Shown piece by piece: positions 41,158 to 49,800 of a DNA stretch of 64,000 nucleotides. Origin of the DNA: Kitasatospora viridis (GTDB lineage Bacteria > Actinomycetota > Actinomycetes > Streptomycetales > Streptomycetaceae); NCBI RefSeq assembly GCF_007829815.1, contig NZ_VIWT01000001.1, positions 4,493,001 to 4,557,000 of the forward strand, read 5' to 3'. The translations under genes were made by a program, and so were the position numbers. The notes beneath the pieces are model-generated. The model searched no databases. It was not told the DNA's origin and worked only from the letters and a program-made list of their open reading frames with translations. Position 1 is the first letter of the stretch. Every line of letters begins with the position of its first letter.

Positions 41158-42305
41158 GCCGGCCGCTGCGCATCGTCCGGCTGGCCAACTTCGTCACCCC
41201 GGTCTCCGGCGGCCTGCGCACCGCCCTGCGCCACCTCGGCGCCGGCTACCTGGCCGCCGGCCACGAACCGGTGCTGGTCGTCCCCGGTCCCGATCACCGG
41301 GACGAACTGACCGAGCAGGGCCGGGTGGTGACCCTGCCCGGCCCGGTGCTGCCGGCCAGCGGCGGCTACCGGCTGCTCACCGACCGGCAGGCCGTCGCCC
41401 GGCTGCTGGCCGAGCTCGCCCCCGACCGGCTGGAGGTCTCCGACCGCACCACGCTGCGCTGGACCGGCGCCTGGGCCCGCGCGCACGGCGTGCCCGCCGC
41501 GATGGTCTCGCACGAGAGCGCCACCGGCCTGCTGCGCACCCGGGGCCTGCCGGAGCGGCTCGCCCGCCCGCTCGCCGACCGGCTCAACTCCCGCACCGCG
41601 CGGGCCTACGACACCGTCATCTGCACCACCGCCTGGGCGGCCGAGGAGTTCCACCGGCTCGGCGCGGGCAACCTGGTGCAGGCGCCGCTCGGCGTCGACC
41701 TGTCCGAGCTGCACCCCTGGCGGCACGACCAGGCCGTCCGGGACCGGTACGCGCAGCCCGGTCAGGTGCTGCTGGTGCTCTGCTCCCGGCTCTCCGCCGA
41801 GAAGCGGCCCGGGCGGGCCCTGGAGGCGCTGGCCGAGCTGCGCCGGGGCGGCCTCGACGCCGCCCTGGTGGTGGCCGGCACCGGCCCGCTGCGCGAGCGG
41901 CTCACCGCTCGCGCGGGGCGGGCCGGGCTGCCGGTCCGGTTCCTCGGCCACGTCGCCGAACGCACCGAGCTGAGCGCCCTGTTGGCCTCCGCCGACGCGG
42001 TGCTCGCCCCCGGCCCGATCGAGACCTTCGGCCTGGCCGCGCTGGAGGCGCTCGCCTGCGGCACGCCGGTGGCGGTCAGCCGCTCCTCCGCGCTGCCCGG
42101 GATCGTCGGCCCGGCGGGCGCGGTCGCGGACGACAGCGGAGCCGGATTCGCCGCAGCGGTCCGGGAGTTGCTGGCCCGGCCGGAGCGCGAGCGGCGCCTC
42201 GCCGCGCGCGACCGGGCCGAGCGCTACACCTGGGAAGCGGCCACCGCCGCCTTCCTCGCAGTGCACGAGGGCACCACCTTGCACAGCCTCGGGAGTACGA
42301 CATGA
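41154..42305 (+). CDS. second GT4-family glycosyltransferase
   Basis: 383 residues; ATG overlaps the previous stop. RIVRLANFVTPVSGGLRTAL start; LCSRLSAEKRPGRALEAL and PGPIETFGLAALEALACGTPVAVS are GT4 hallmarks. Probably acts in sequence with its partner on the same glycolipid or glycan. Overlaps the SGNH gene by 4 bp. Confidence 0.9.
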   Translation: MSRPLRIVRLANFVTPVSGGLRTALRHLGAGYLAAGHEPVLVVPGPDHRDELTEQGRVVTLPGPVLPASGGYRLLTDRQAVARLLAELAPDRLEVSDRTTLRWTGAWARAHGVPAAMVSHESATGLLRTRGLPERLARPLADRLNSRTARAYDTVICTTAWAAEEFHRLGAGNLVQAPLGVDLSELHPWRHDQAVRDRYAQPGQVLLVLCSRLSAEKRPGRALEALAELRRGGLDAALVVAGTGPLRERLTARAGRAGLPVRFLGHVAERTELSALLASADAVLAPGPIETFGLAALEALACGTPVAVSRSSALPGIVGPAGAVADDSGAGFAAAVRELLARPERERRLAARDRAERYTWEAATAAFLAVHEGTTLHSLGSTT

Positions 42306-43183
42306 CCGCCCCCACCATCGCCCACCCGGCCCCCGCCGCCCCCCACGACACCATCCGCTTCGCCGCCCTCGGCGACTCCGTCACCGAAGGGGTCGGCGCC
42401 CCGGCCGGCCCCGGCTGGTGCGGCTGGCCGGCCCTGCTGGCCCCCGCACTGGCCACCGCGCCCGAGCTCGTGGAACACCGCAACCTGGCCGTCAGCGGCG
42501 CCCTCAGCGCCGACCTGACGGACCGTCAACTCCCGGCCGCGCTCGCCCTGCGGCCGCACGTCGCGGCCGTGGTGGCCGGCGGCAACGACACCCTGCGGGC
42601 CAACTTCGACATCGCCCGCACCGCCGCCGCCCTGGACACCACACTGCGTCAACTCGGCGCCGCCGGCTCGGTGCTGCTGACCGCCTGCCTGCCCGACCCG
42701 GGCCGGCTGCTCGGCCTGCCCGGTCCACTGGCCCGCCCGCTGGCCCGCCGGATGGCGGCCGTCAACACCGTGGTGCACGAGCTCTCCGACCGCCACGAGG
42801 CGATCCACCTGCACCTGGCCGACCTGCCCTGGCTGGACCACCGCCCCCTGCTCAGCGCCGACCGCCTGCACCCCAGCCCGGCCGGCCACCTGCTGATCGC
42901 CCGCGAGTTCCACACCTGCCTGGCCACCGCCGGCCACCCGGTCGGCCCCCCGCCCGCCGCCGTCCTCGTCCCGCCCGCCCCCAGCCGTGCCGCCGACCTC
43001 TGGTGGTTGGCCACCCGCGGCACCGCCTGGGTCGCCCGCCGCAGCATCGACCTGCTCCCCGGCCTGCTGGCCCTCGCGGCCACCGAGACGCTGCACCACC
43101 TGCGCGGCCGCAGCGCCGCCCTGGACGCCGAGGCCCAGGCCGGCGCCCGGGCGGCGTTGGCGGGGTTGGCGCAGACCGGCTGA
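42302..43183 (+). CDS. SGNH/GDSL hydrolase
   Basis: 293 residues. Block I GDSVTEGVGAPAG with Ser26, GGNDTLRANF (block III) and DRLHPSPAGH (block V). No signal peptide. Coupled to two glycosyltransferases, so it may remove or edit acyl groups on their product. The C-terminal ~50 residues carry a helical ALDAEAQAGARAAL stretch. Confidence 0.9.
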   Translation: MTAPTIAHPAPAAPHDTIRFAALGDSVTEGVGAPAGPGWCGWPALLAPALATAPELVEHRNLAVSGALSADLTDRQLPAALALRPHVAAVVAGGNDTLRANFDIARTAAALDTTLRQLGAAGSVLLTACLPDPGRLLGLPGPLARPLARRMAAVNTVVHELSDRHEAIHLHLADLPWLDHRPLLSADRLHPSPAGHLLIAREFHTCLATAGHPVGPPPAAVLVPPAPSRAADLWWLATRGTAWVARRSIDLLPGLLALAATETLHHLRGRSAALDAEAQAGARAALAGLAQTG

Positions 43184-43252
43184 AGCGGGGCCAGTTGAGG
43201 CAGGGTCATCCGAGCTGGAGCCGTCCGAGGCGGAGGTCACCCGTGCGGAGCC

Positions 43253-44197
43253 TCACCCGAACGCCAGCTCGCAGAAGGCCTCGCGGATCCGGTTCATCGG
43301 CCCGCGCTCGCGGGTGAAGTGCACCTTGTTGGTGAGCAGGACGGCCCAGCGGCCCAGCGAGGGGGAGAGCCAGAGGGCGGTGCCGGTGAAGCCGTAGTGG
43401 GTCCAGATGTCGCGCGCCGGTGGGCTGTTGGGCGCGGGGTGCCAGAACAGGCCGCGCGGCGGGACGAGTCGACCGGTGCGGATGGTGAGGGACTGCTCGG
43501 TCCACGGGGTCGGGGTGAGCTGCTGGGCGAGGAAGCGGCCCAGGTCGCCGGTGGTGGAGAAGACGCCCGCGATTCCGCAGACCCCGCCGAGCAGGCGTGC
43601 GGACGGGTCGTGCACGACGCCGTGCAGGCCGTCCTCGGTGGGCGCGCAGCCGGTCGGCGGGACGGGGCCGAAGCGGGTCGCGCGCATCCCGAGCGGCTGC
43701 CACACCCGTTCGGTGGCGAGCCGGTCCAGTGGCCGGCCGGTGAGGTGTTCGGCCAGGTAGCCGAGGATCAGGGCGGCCCGGTCGGTGTACTCGACGGCCT
43801 GCCCGGGCGGTCGGTGCAGCGCCTCGTGCAGCACGCCCGCCCGGATCGCCGCCGGGTCGCTGCCGTAGTGCTCGGCGAGCTCGGCGTGCAGCGGGACGCC
43901 GGCGGTGTGGGTGAGCAGTTGGTGGGCCGTCACCGCGCCGAGCGGGTGGCCGGACACCTCCGGCCAGTACCCGCCGAGCGGTGCGTCCGGCGCGAACCCG
44001 TCCCGGAGCGTCCCGAGCACCGCCCAGACCGCGACGATCTTGGTGAGGCTCGCCAGGTCGAAGACCGTCTCCGCGGTGGCGGACCCCACCGCCCCGCCGC
44101 CCCGGACGCTGCCCGCGTCCCCGTGGGCCCAGGCGGCCCCGGGGTGGACGCGGTCGCGCACCCCGTCGGCGAGCAGGCGGTGGATCCGGGTGTCCAC
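43253..44197 (-). CDS. serine hydrolase, beta-lactamase/class C PBP fold
   Basis: 314 residues, GTG start 44197. SLTK (Ser50-Lys53), YTD as the Y-x-D/N element and HYGFTG as the third motif. No signal peptide, so cytoplasmic esterase or amidase more than a secreted PBP. The stop of the next same-strand gene (APH) is only 6 bp upstream of its GTG, making a two-gene operon with it likely. Confidence 0.87.
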   Translation of the reverse strand: MDTRIHRLLADGVRDRVHPGAAWAHGDAGSVRGGGAVGSATAETVFDLASLTKIVAVWAVLGTLRDGFAPDAPLGGYWPEVSGHPLGAVTAHQLLTHTAGVPLHAELAEHYGSDPAAIRAGVLHEALHRPPGQAVEYTDRAALILGYLAEHLTGRPLDRLATERVWQPLGMRATRFGPVPPTGCAPTEDGLHGVVHDPSARLLGGVCGIAGVFSTTGDLGRFLAQQLTPTPWTEQSLTIRTGRLVPPRGLFWHPAPNSPPARDIWTHYGFTGTALWLSPSLGRWAVLLTNKVHFTRERGPMNRIREAFCELAFG

Positions 44198-44203
44198 GGT
44201 CCG

Positions 44204-45088
44204 TCAGTCCTCCTTGAGCAACTGCCCGATGACGTGCCGCGAGCTCGCGGCCAGGGCCGGGTTGCGGTCACGGTAGTACGGCAGCTGGATCAGCGCGATC
44301 GAGAGCGCCCAGCCGCGCGCCCGGACCCAGGTCGCGTCGTCCTCGCCGGCGGCGGCGCGGAAGGCGGGCCGGCTGGCGGCCGGCAGCAGGTTCCAGGCCG
44401 GGTACAGGTCCACGGCCGGGTCGCCGGTGCCCATCGCGCCGAAGTCGATCACGGCGGTGAGCCGTTGGTCGGCGTCGAGCAGCAGGTTGCCCGGGGCCAG
44501 GTCGCCGTGCAGCCAGACCGGCGGGCCGGTCCACCCGGGCGCGTCCAGGGCGGCCTGCCAGATCGTCAGCAGGGCCTCGCGGTCGAGGGGTTCGCCGAGC
44601 CGGACGGCCTCGTCGAGCGCGGCCCTGGTCCCCGCGTCCCGGCGGGCCAGCGGGCGGCCGCGCCCGGCCGGCGGGCCGCCGGGCAGCCGGACCGCGTGCA
44701 GGGCGGCGACGAACTCGCCGAGGTCGGTGGCCAGCCCGTCCGGCTCGGCGAGCCCGCCGACCACCGGGTTGTCGCCCTCGGCCCACTCGCAGACCGTCCA
44801 CGGCCAGGGGAACCCGGCGCCGGGGCGGCCGGTGGCGACGGGCAGCGGGACGCTCCGGGGCAGCAGCGGGCCGAGTCGGGGCAGCCACTCCTGCTCGCGG
44901 GTGATGCTGCCCACCGCGTCGGCGACCCGCGGCAGCCGGACGGCCAGCCGCTCGCCGAGCCGGAACATCGCGTTGTCGGTGCCGGTGGACCGGACCCGGA
45001 CCGGCTCCGGGCCGGCCCACTGCGGGAACTGCTCGGCGAGCAGCCGGCGCACCAGCGCCGCGTCGATCGGGTGCTCGTCGGGATGCAT
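44204..45088 (-). CDS. aminoglycoside phosphotransferase (APH)-family kinase
   Basis: 294 residues from ATG 45088. Brenner-type catalytic loop HGDLAPGNLLLD and metal-binding DFGAMGTGDPAVDLYPAWNLL. Such proteins are annotated as antibiotic kinases but many phosphorylate other small molecules; no evidence for resistance here. Followed at 6 bp by the serine hydrolase. Confidence 0.87.
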   Translation of the reverse strand: MHPDEHPIDAALVRRLLAEQFPQWAGPEPVRVRSTGTDNAMFRLGERLAVRLPRVADAVGSITREQEWLPRLGPLLPRSVPLPVATGRPGAGFPWPWTVCEWAEGDNPVVGGLAEPDGLATDLGEFVAALHAVRLPGGPPAGRGRPLARRDAGTRAALDEAVRLGEPLDREALLTIWQAALDAPGWTGPPVWLHGDLAPGNLLLDADQRLTAVIDFGAMGTGDPAVDLYPAWNLLPAASRPAFRAAAGEDDATWVRARGWALSIALIQLPYYRDRNPALAASSRHVIGQLLKED

Positions 45089-45179
45089 GGGGGTGATCGA
45101 CTCCGGCAAGGCTTGACCTCCAGTCGGCTTGAGGTACGAGCATGGGCCCCGGACGATCCACCGATCAAGGAGTTTTCCC

Positions 45180-46127
45180 ATGCGTGCCATCTGGCTGCGG
45201 TCCTTCGGCGACCCCTCGGTGCTGGTGCCCGGGGCGGCACCCGACCCGGTGCCGGGCCCCGGCGAGGTGCTGGTGGCCGTGGAGTTCGCCAACACCACGT
45301 TCGTCGAGACCCAGTTCCGGGCCACCGGCGCCGGCCCGTTCCGGGTCGAGCTGCCGGTCATCCCGGGCAACGGGGTGGGCGGCACGGTGACCGCGCTGGG
45401 CGAGGGGGCGCCGGCCGAGCTGCTCGGGCGGCGCGTGGTGAGCAGCCTGTCGGGCACCGGCGGGTACGCCGAGCTGGCGGCCGTTCCGGCGGCCGGCCTG
45501 CACCTGGTCCCGGACGGGCTGGCACTGGACGAGGCGGTGGCGCTGCTGGCCGACGGGCGCACCGCCGTGCTGCAGCTGCGGGCGGTGCGCCCGGCGGCGG
45601 GGGAGCGGGTGCTGGTGGAGGCGGCGGCCGGCGGGGTGGGCTCGCTGCTGGTGCAGCTGGCCGCGGCGGCCGGCGCGCAGGTGGTCGCGGCGGCGGGCGG
45701 GGCGCGCAAGCTGGCGCTGGCCCGGGAGTTGGGCGCGGACCTGGCGGTGGACTACCGGGAGCCGGGCTGGACGGAGCTGGCCGGGCCGGTGGACGCGGTG
45801 CTGGACGGGGTGGGCGGTGAGGTCGGCCGGGCCGCGTTCGAGCTGCTGCGGCCGGGCGGGCGGATGGCCAGCTACGGGCTGTCCGCCGGCGAGTGGTCGG
45901 CGGTCCCGGCCGAGGCGGCGGCCGCGCGGGGGGTGGAGCTGGTGACGGCGGACCGCAGCCCCGCGGCGCTGCGCTCGGCGACCGCGTTCGCGCTGGCCGA
46001 GGCGGCGGCGGGGCGGCTGCGGCCGGTGATCGGCCAGCGCTTCCCGCTGGCCGGGGCGGCGGCCGCGCACGCGGCGATGGAGGCCCGGGCGACGGTCGGC
46101 AAGACGCTGCTGGAGGTGCGGCGGTGA
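45180..46127 (+). CDS. quinone oxidoreductase-like MDR protein
   Basis: 315 residues, ATG 45180 with AAGGAG nine bases upstream. GroES-like N-terminal domain and nucleotide motif VEAAAGGVGSLLVQLA (AAxGGVG), typical of zeta-crystallin-type NADPH:quinone reductases without catalytic zinc. Cytoplasmic. Substrate unknown. Confidence 0.9.
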   Translation: MRAIWLRSFGDPSVLVPGAAPDPVPGPGEVLVAVEFANTTFVETQFRATGAGPFRVELPVIPGNGVGGTVTALGEGAPAELLGRRVVSSLSGTGGYAELAAVPAAGLHLVPDGLALDEAVALLADGRTAVLQLRAVRPAAGERVLVEAAAGGVGSLLVQLAAAAGAQVVAAAGGARKLALARELGADLAVDYREPGWTELAGPVDAVLDGVGGEVGRAAFELLRPGGRMASYGLSAGEWSAVPAEAAAARGVELVTADRSPAALRSATAFALAEAAAGRLRPVIGQRFPLAGAAAAHAAMEARATVGKTLLEVRR

Positions 46128-46143
46128 GGCCCTGCGGGTGTGC

Positions 46144-46215
46144 GGGCGACGTCCGGGGCGGAGGGTTCGGGGGCGCGGTGGGCGACGTCCGGCGCGGCGG
46201 GTCCGGGGTCGCGGT
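46144..46215. repeat. two tandem 36-bp units
   Basis: GGGCGACGTCCGG starts both units (46144 and 46180); each continues with a CGG.GG.TC.GGGG.CGCGGT pattern. Between the MDR and kinase-like genes; no gene is affected. Possibly a small duplication. Confidence 0.6.
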
Positions 46216-46259
46216 GGGTCCGGTGAGCGCCGTGGGGACGCCGGGGGCGCCCGGTTAGC

Positions 46260-46907
46260 ATGGGCCGCATCATGCGGCTGCAACCGATCTCCTGGCCCCG
46301 GCTCACCGGCCAACTCGCCGACCGGATCGAGCGGCTGACGCCGCAGGACGGCGGGCAGTGGCCCCGGGTGGCACTGGACGGGGCGTCGGCGGCGCACCCG
46401 GAGCGGCTGGCCGAGCGGTTGGCCGACGAGCTGCGGCTGCGCGGCCGGGCGGTGCAGCGGATCCGGTCGGTGGACTTCCTGCGGTCGGCCTCGCTGCGGC
46501 TGGAGTACGGCCACCAGGACCCGGACGCCTACCTGGACCGCTGGCTGGACGACAACGCCTTGTTCCGCGAGGTGTTCACGCCGCTCGACCCGGGCGGCAG
46601 CGGCCGGGTGCTGCCGGACCTGCGGGACCCGCGCACCGACCGGTCCACCCGCAGCGGCTACCGCGAACTGGCGCCCGGCACGGTGCTGCTGCTGGACGGG
46701 GCGCTGCTGCTCGGGCGCTGGTTCCCGCTGGACCTGACGGTGCACCTGCTGCTCTCGCCGGCCGCGCTGGCCCGCCGCACCGGGCCGGGGGAGCAGTGGA
46801 CGCTGCCCGCCTTCGCCCGGTACGAGTCCGAGGTGCGGCCGACGGAGGCGGCGGACGTGGTGGTGCGGGTGGACGACCCGAAGCACCCAGCTTGGAACGT
46901 GGTGTGA
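46260..46907 (+). CDS. uridine-kinase-like protein lacking the P-loop
   Basis: 215 residues; ATG 46260 (or 46272). Overall matches small actinobacterial P-loop kinases: VDFLRSASLRLEYGHQDPDAYLDRW, TVLLLDGALLLGRWFP and a C-terminal VVRVDDPKHPAW. Where GxxxAGK[ST] is expected, the sequence is DGASAAHPERLAERL, with no Lys-Thr. Probably a catalytically dead or repurposed homologue. Own short upstream region without a clear ribosome site. Confidence 0.72.
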   Translation: MGRIMRLQPISWPRLTGQLADRIERLTPQDGGQWPRVALDGASAAHPERLAERLADELRLRGRAVQRIRSVDFLRSASLRLEYGHQDPDAYLDRWLDDNALFREVFTPLDPGGSGRVLPDLRDPRTDRSTRSGYRELAPGTVLLLDGALLLGRWFPLDLTVHLLLSPAALARRTGPGEQWTLPAFARYESEVRPTEAADVVVRVDDPKHPAWNVV

Positions 46908-46921
46908 CGTCCCCTCATCCT

Positions 46922-46951
46922 CCGATCGGCTACGAACCGTCAGCCGATCGG
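46922..46951. terminator. hairpin after kinase-like gene
   Basis: Perfect 10-bp stem CCGATCGGCT / AGCCGATCGG with a 10-nt loop, 15 bp after the stop. Confidence 0.72.
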
Positions 46952-46994
46952 GTGATACCGGTGGTGCGTGCGGCGCGGGAGCATGGTTCCAGCT

Positions 46995-47086
46995 GGAATC
47001 AACTGAGCTGAAATCAACCGAGTGGCAATCAGCCGAGTGGCAATCAACCTGAGCAGGAATCAACCTGAGTAGGAATCAGCTGAGCA
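46995..47086. repeat. six tandem 15-16 bp degenerate repeats at IMPase 3' end
   Basis: Units of the form GGAATCAACTGAGCT, with variants GCAATCAGCCGAGTG and GGAATCAACCTGAGCA, follow each other without gaps. The last unit contains the stop codon of the inositol-monophosphatase-like gene (47076-47078), so the array probably arose by duplicating the gene end. Confidence 0.8.
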
Positions 47087-47870
47087 GCCGCGCCAGTTCG
47101 GCGTGGGTGCCGGGGCCGGCGGCCAGGAAGCCGGCGGACTCCGCCGGCCGCCAGGGCGCCCCGGTGTGGTCGGTGACCATGGCGCCGGCCTCGGCGGCGA
47201 TCAGTGCGCCCGGCAGGAGGTTGGCGCCGTCCAGGCCGAACTCCCAGAAGGCGTCCAGGTGTCCGGAGCCGACCTGGGCGACCTGGAGCGAGGTGGGGCC
47301 GAGGTTGCGCACGGCCAGCACCCCGCCGCTCAGCACCGCGCTGAGCGAACTGCCCGCCCGGTGCACGGCGGTCGGGTCCGCCGGCACCGTGGGCGGCTGG
47401 CTGGTGGCCACCACGGCGGCGGCCAACTCCCGTCGCGAGGGCGCGATCGGACGGCCGTTCAGCCAGGCACCGGTGCCGCACAGGGCGGTGTAGGTGAGGC
47501 CCAACTGCGGGGCGTGCACCACGGCGAGCAGCGGCTCGCCGTCCCGCAGCAGGGTCGCCGTCACCGCCCAGTGCGGCAGGCCGAGCAAGTACTGGATCGC
47601 GCCGTCGGTGGCGTCGCAGAGCCACCAGTCGCCGCTGGTCGGCACGGCGGTGTCCAGCTCCTCGGCCACCCAGCCGGCCTGCGGGTGCAGTGCGGACAGC
47701 CGCTCGCGCAGCAACTCGGCGGCCGGCGCGTCGAGCTCGGCGAAGGCGCGCATGGCAGCAGGCCGGTCGGTCGCCCGAGTCGGCTCGGGCCGGTGCAGTT
47801 CGGTCAGCCGGGCGCCGGTCTCGCGCACCGCCGCCTCGACCCGGACCAGCAGCTCGCTCATGTGCTCCAT
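47076..47870 (-). CDS. inositol monophosphatase family protein
   Basis: 264 residues from ATG 47870 (47861 possible). Metal-binding EELDTAV, then WLCDATDGAIQYLLG (family DPxDGT, here DATDGA) and the second site WEFGLDGANLLPGALIAAEAG. The Asp of the usual D-P is replaced only in the following residue; the second-site WD is WEFG, so activity may be altered. Dephosphorylates inositol-1-P or related phosphates in the family. Divergent from the Lrp regulator. Confidence 0.83.
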   Translation of the reverse strand: MEHMSELLVRVEAAVRETGARLTELHRPEPTRATDRPAAMRAFAELDAPAAELLRERLSALHPQAGWVAEELDTAVPTSGDWWLCDATDGAIQYLLGLPHWAVTATLLRDGEPLLAVVHAPQLGLTYTALCGTGAWLNGRPIAPSRRELAAAVVATSQPPTVPADPTAVHRAGSSLSAVLSGGVLAVRNLGPTSLQVAQVGSGHLDAFWEFGLDGANLLPGALIAAEAGAMVTDHTGAPWRPAESAGFLAAGPGTHAELARLLS

Positions 47871-47974
47871 CGTTCCCGTCCCCTCGTGCGCCCAGTGGCT
47901 TCAACAGGACAAGAGGTACCGTCAGTGCGGCCGACCAGGACGTCGGTGTACGGGAGAACGGTGGAGATCGGACA

Positions 47975-48967
47975 TTGACACCTGAAGAGATGGCGAATCC
48001 GGCCACCCTGGACCGACTCGACCAGCGGCTGGTCTGCGCGCTGCAACTGGACGGCCGGGCCGAGCCGGGCCGGATCGCCGCGGCGCTCGGGGTCTCGGTC
48101 CGCACGGTGACCAGGCGGCTGGCCCGGCTGCGGGAGACCGGGGTGGCCCGGGTGGTGCTGATGCCCCGCGCGGAGGACGAGGCGGTCGGCGCCCTGCTGC
48201 TGCGGGTGCGGGTGCTGAGCGGCCGGGTCGCGGCGGTGGCGGAGGCGCTGGCCGCCCGCCTCGACGTGCCCTTCGTGGACGTGATGCTCGGCGGCCAGGA
48301 GGTGGGCGCGGTGCTCGTCACCGACCAGCCGGGCCGGGACCGGCTCTTCTACCGGCAGCTGCCGGGCACCGACGCGGTGACCGAGACCACGGTGCACGCC
48401 GTGCTGCACCTGTTCGGGGACGCCGGCGGCTGGCGGGCGGGGCTGCTCAGCCCCGACGAGGAGGCCGCGCTGGCGGTGGCGCCGGAGCCCGACGCGGTCC
48501 GGCTGACGGCGGGTGAGCTGGACGAGCTGGACCGGGCCCTGCTCGCCGCGCTCGCCCCGGACGCCCGCCGCTCGGCGAGCGGGCTCGCCGCGGAGCTCGG
48601 CACGCCCGAGTCCACGGTGCGGCGGCGCCTGCTGCGACTGGGGGCGGGCGGCCTGCTGCACACCCACGTGACCGTCGATCCGCGGCTGCTCGGCCTCGCG
48701 GTGGATGCCAACCTCTGGCTCTCGGTGCCGCCCGGCCGGCTCGCGGAGGCGGGCGAAGCCCTCGCGGCCCATCCGCAGACGCACGGGGTGGCGGCCACCA
48801 GCGGCCCGCACAACCTGATGGCGGCGGTCTTCTGCCCGGACTACGAGTCGCTCTACCGGTTCACCACCGAGGTGCTCGGCCCGCTGGGCGCCGACCGGGT
48901 GGAGGCGGCGATCGTCGGCCGGGCGGTCAAGCGGGCCGGCGCCCGGGTGGTGCTGCCCAGGCTCTGA
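47975..48967 (+). CDS. two-headed Lrp/AsnC-family regulator
   Basis: 330 residues from TTG 47975, chosen because GGAG lies at the right distance; the ATG at 47990 has only an abutting purine run. Two complete halves: HTH ALGVSVRTVTRRLARLRETG at the N-terminus and another, GLAAELGTPESTVRRRLLRLG, near residue 200, each followed by an effector fold. Tandem Lrp proteins are frequent in actinobacteria. Possible target: the divergent IMPase gene. Confidence 0.88.
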   Translation: MTPEEMANPATLDRLDQRLVCALQLDGRAEPGRIAAALGVSVRTVTRRLARLRETGVARVVLMPRAEDEAVGALLLRVRVLSGRVAAVAEALAARLDVPFVDVMLGGQEVGAVLVTDQPGRDRLFYRQLPGTDAVTETTVHAVLHLFGDAGGWRAGLLSPDEEAALAVAPEPDAVRLTAGELDELDRALLAALAPDARRSASGLAAELGTPESTVRRRLLRLGAGGLLHTHVTVDPRLLGLAVDANLWLSVPPGRLAEAGEALAAHPQTHGVAATSGPHNLMAAVFCPDYESLYRFTTEVLGPLGADRVEAAIVGRAVKRAGARVVLPRL

Positions 48968-49028
48968 CCTCTGACCGGCCCGGGCTCTGACCGGCCCGGA
49001 TTCCGACGGCCCGGGCCCTGAGGCTGCG

Positions 49029-49508
49029 TCAGGCGTGCGTGGTGGAGCCCGGGCGGATCACCATCAGTACCGTGACCACGGCCCAGAGCAGCGAGAACAG
49101 CCCGGTGCTCATGGTGAGCAGCTTGAGGCCGCCGAGCGCCCGGCCGGCGTCCGCGTCCGCCTCGCCGGCCAGCGCGGCGACCACCGCGTCCTGCCGGGGC
49201 AGGACCAGCACCAGCAGCACCAGGGCGGCGACGATGGTGAGCACCATCGAGGCGATCAGCCAAGGGCTGCTCATGATGCCCATCACCTGGGCGGTGCCGA
49301 TGCCGATCACCGGCACCAGGACGCCGAGGGCCGCGTAGATCCGGGTGATCCGGTGCAGGGTGCGCACGGAGGCGGCCTCGCCGGCCGCCTCCGGGCCGTC
49401 GCCCAGCGCGGCGCGGGCCTTGCGCGGGAACATGCTCGCCGCGACCGTGACCGGGCCGATGGCGATCACGGCCAGCAGGACATGCAGGCTCAACAGGAAC
49501 TTGGCCAT
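49029..49508 (-). CDS. small four-helix membrane protein (DUF2269-like)
   Basis: 159 residues with four hydrophobic stretches (LLSLHVLLAVIAIGPVTVAA, IYAALGVLVPVIGIG, LIASMVLTIVAALVLLVLVL and GLFSLLWAVVTVLMVI). Resembles DUF2269 membrane proteins of unknown function. Three 14-bp tandem repeats lie 28-68 bp upstream of its start. Confidence 0.78.
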   Translation of the reverse strand: MAKFLLSLHVLLAVIAIGPVTVAASMFPRKARAALGDGPEAAGEAASVRTLHRITRIYAALGVLVPVIGIGTAQVMGIMSSPWLIASMVLTIVAALVLLVLVLPRQDAVVAALAGEADADAGRALGGLKLLTMSTGLFSLLWAVVTVLMVIRPGSTTHA

Positions 49509-49535
49509 GGGATCGACCGCTTTCGCACTGGTCCG

Positions 49536-49576
49536 ACGGGTGGTTCTCTACGGGTGGTTCTCGACGGGTGGTTCTC
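49536..49576. repeat. three 14-bp direct repeats upstream of DUF2269-like gene
   Basis: ACGGGTGGTTCTC occurs exactly at 49536, 49550 and 49564, each followed by T or G, giving a 14-bp period. The array ends 28 bp before the minus-strand ATG, where a promoter or operator would lie. Confidence 0.8.
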
Positions 49577-49800
49577 GGGCTCGCCGCGGACGGCAGCACC
49601 GTCCGGCACGCTAACACCCGCTCGATCGGGCCCCGTCGCCCGGTCCCGGAGTGCGCCGTTCGAATGACATTTGATCGTTTTTGCGACTTGTCACGGTATG
49701 GCCTCCCGCCCGGCCGCTCGCGCTGATCTTGGATGGCCCGGGTGTGTGTCCCCGGCGCACCCCAAGGGCCGCGGGACCAGCGATCGGTGGAGGCGAGAGC

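Noticed and set aside
46144..46215. Possible small protein in the 36-bp repeat region
   Set aside because: Gly/Val-rich reading without ribosome site, conserved start or family resemblance.
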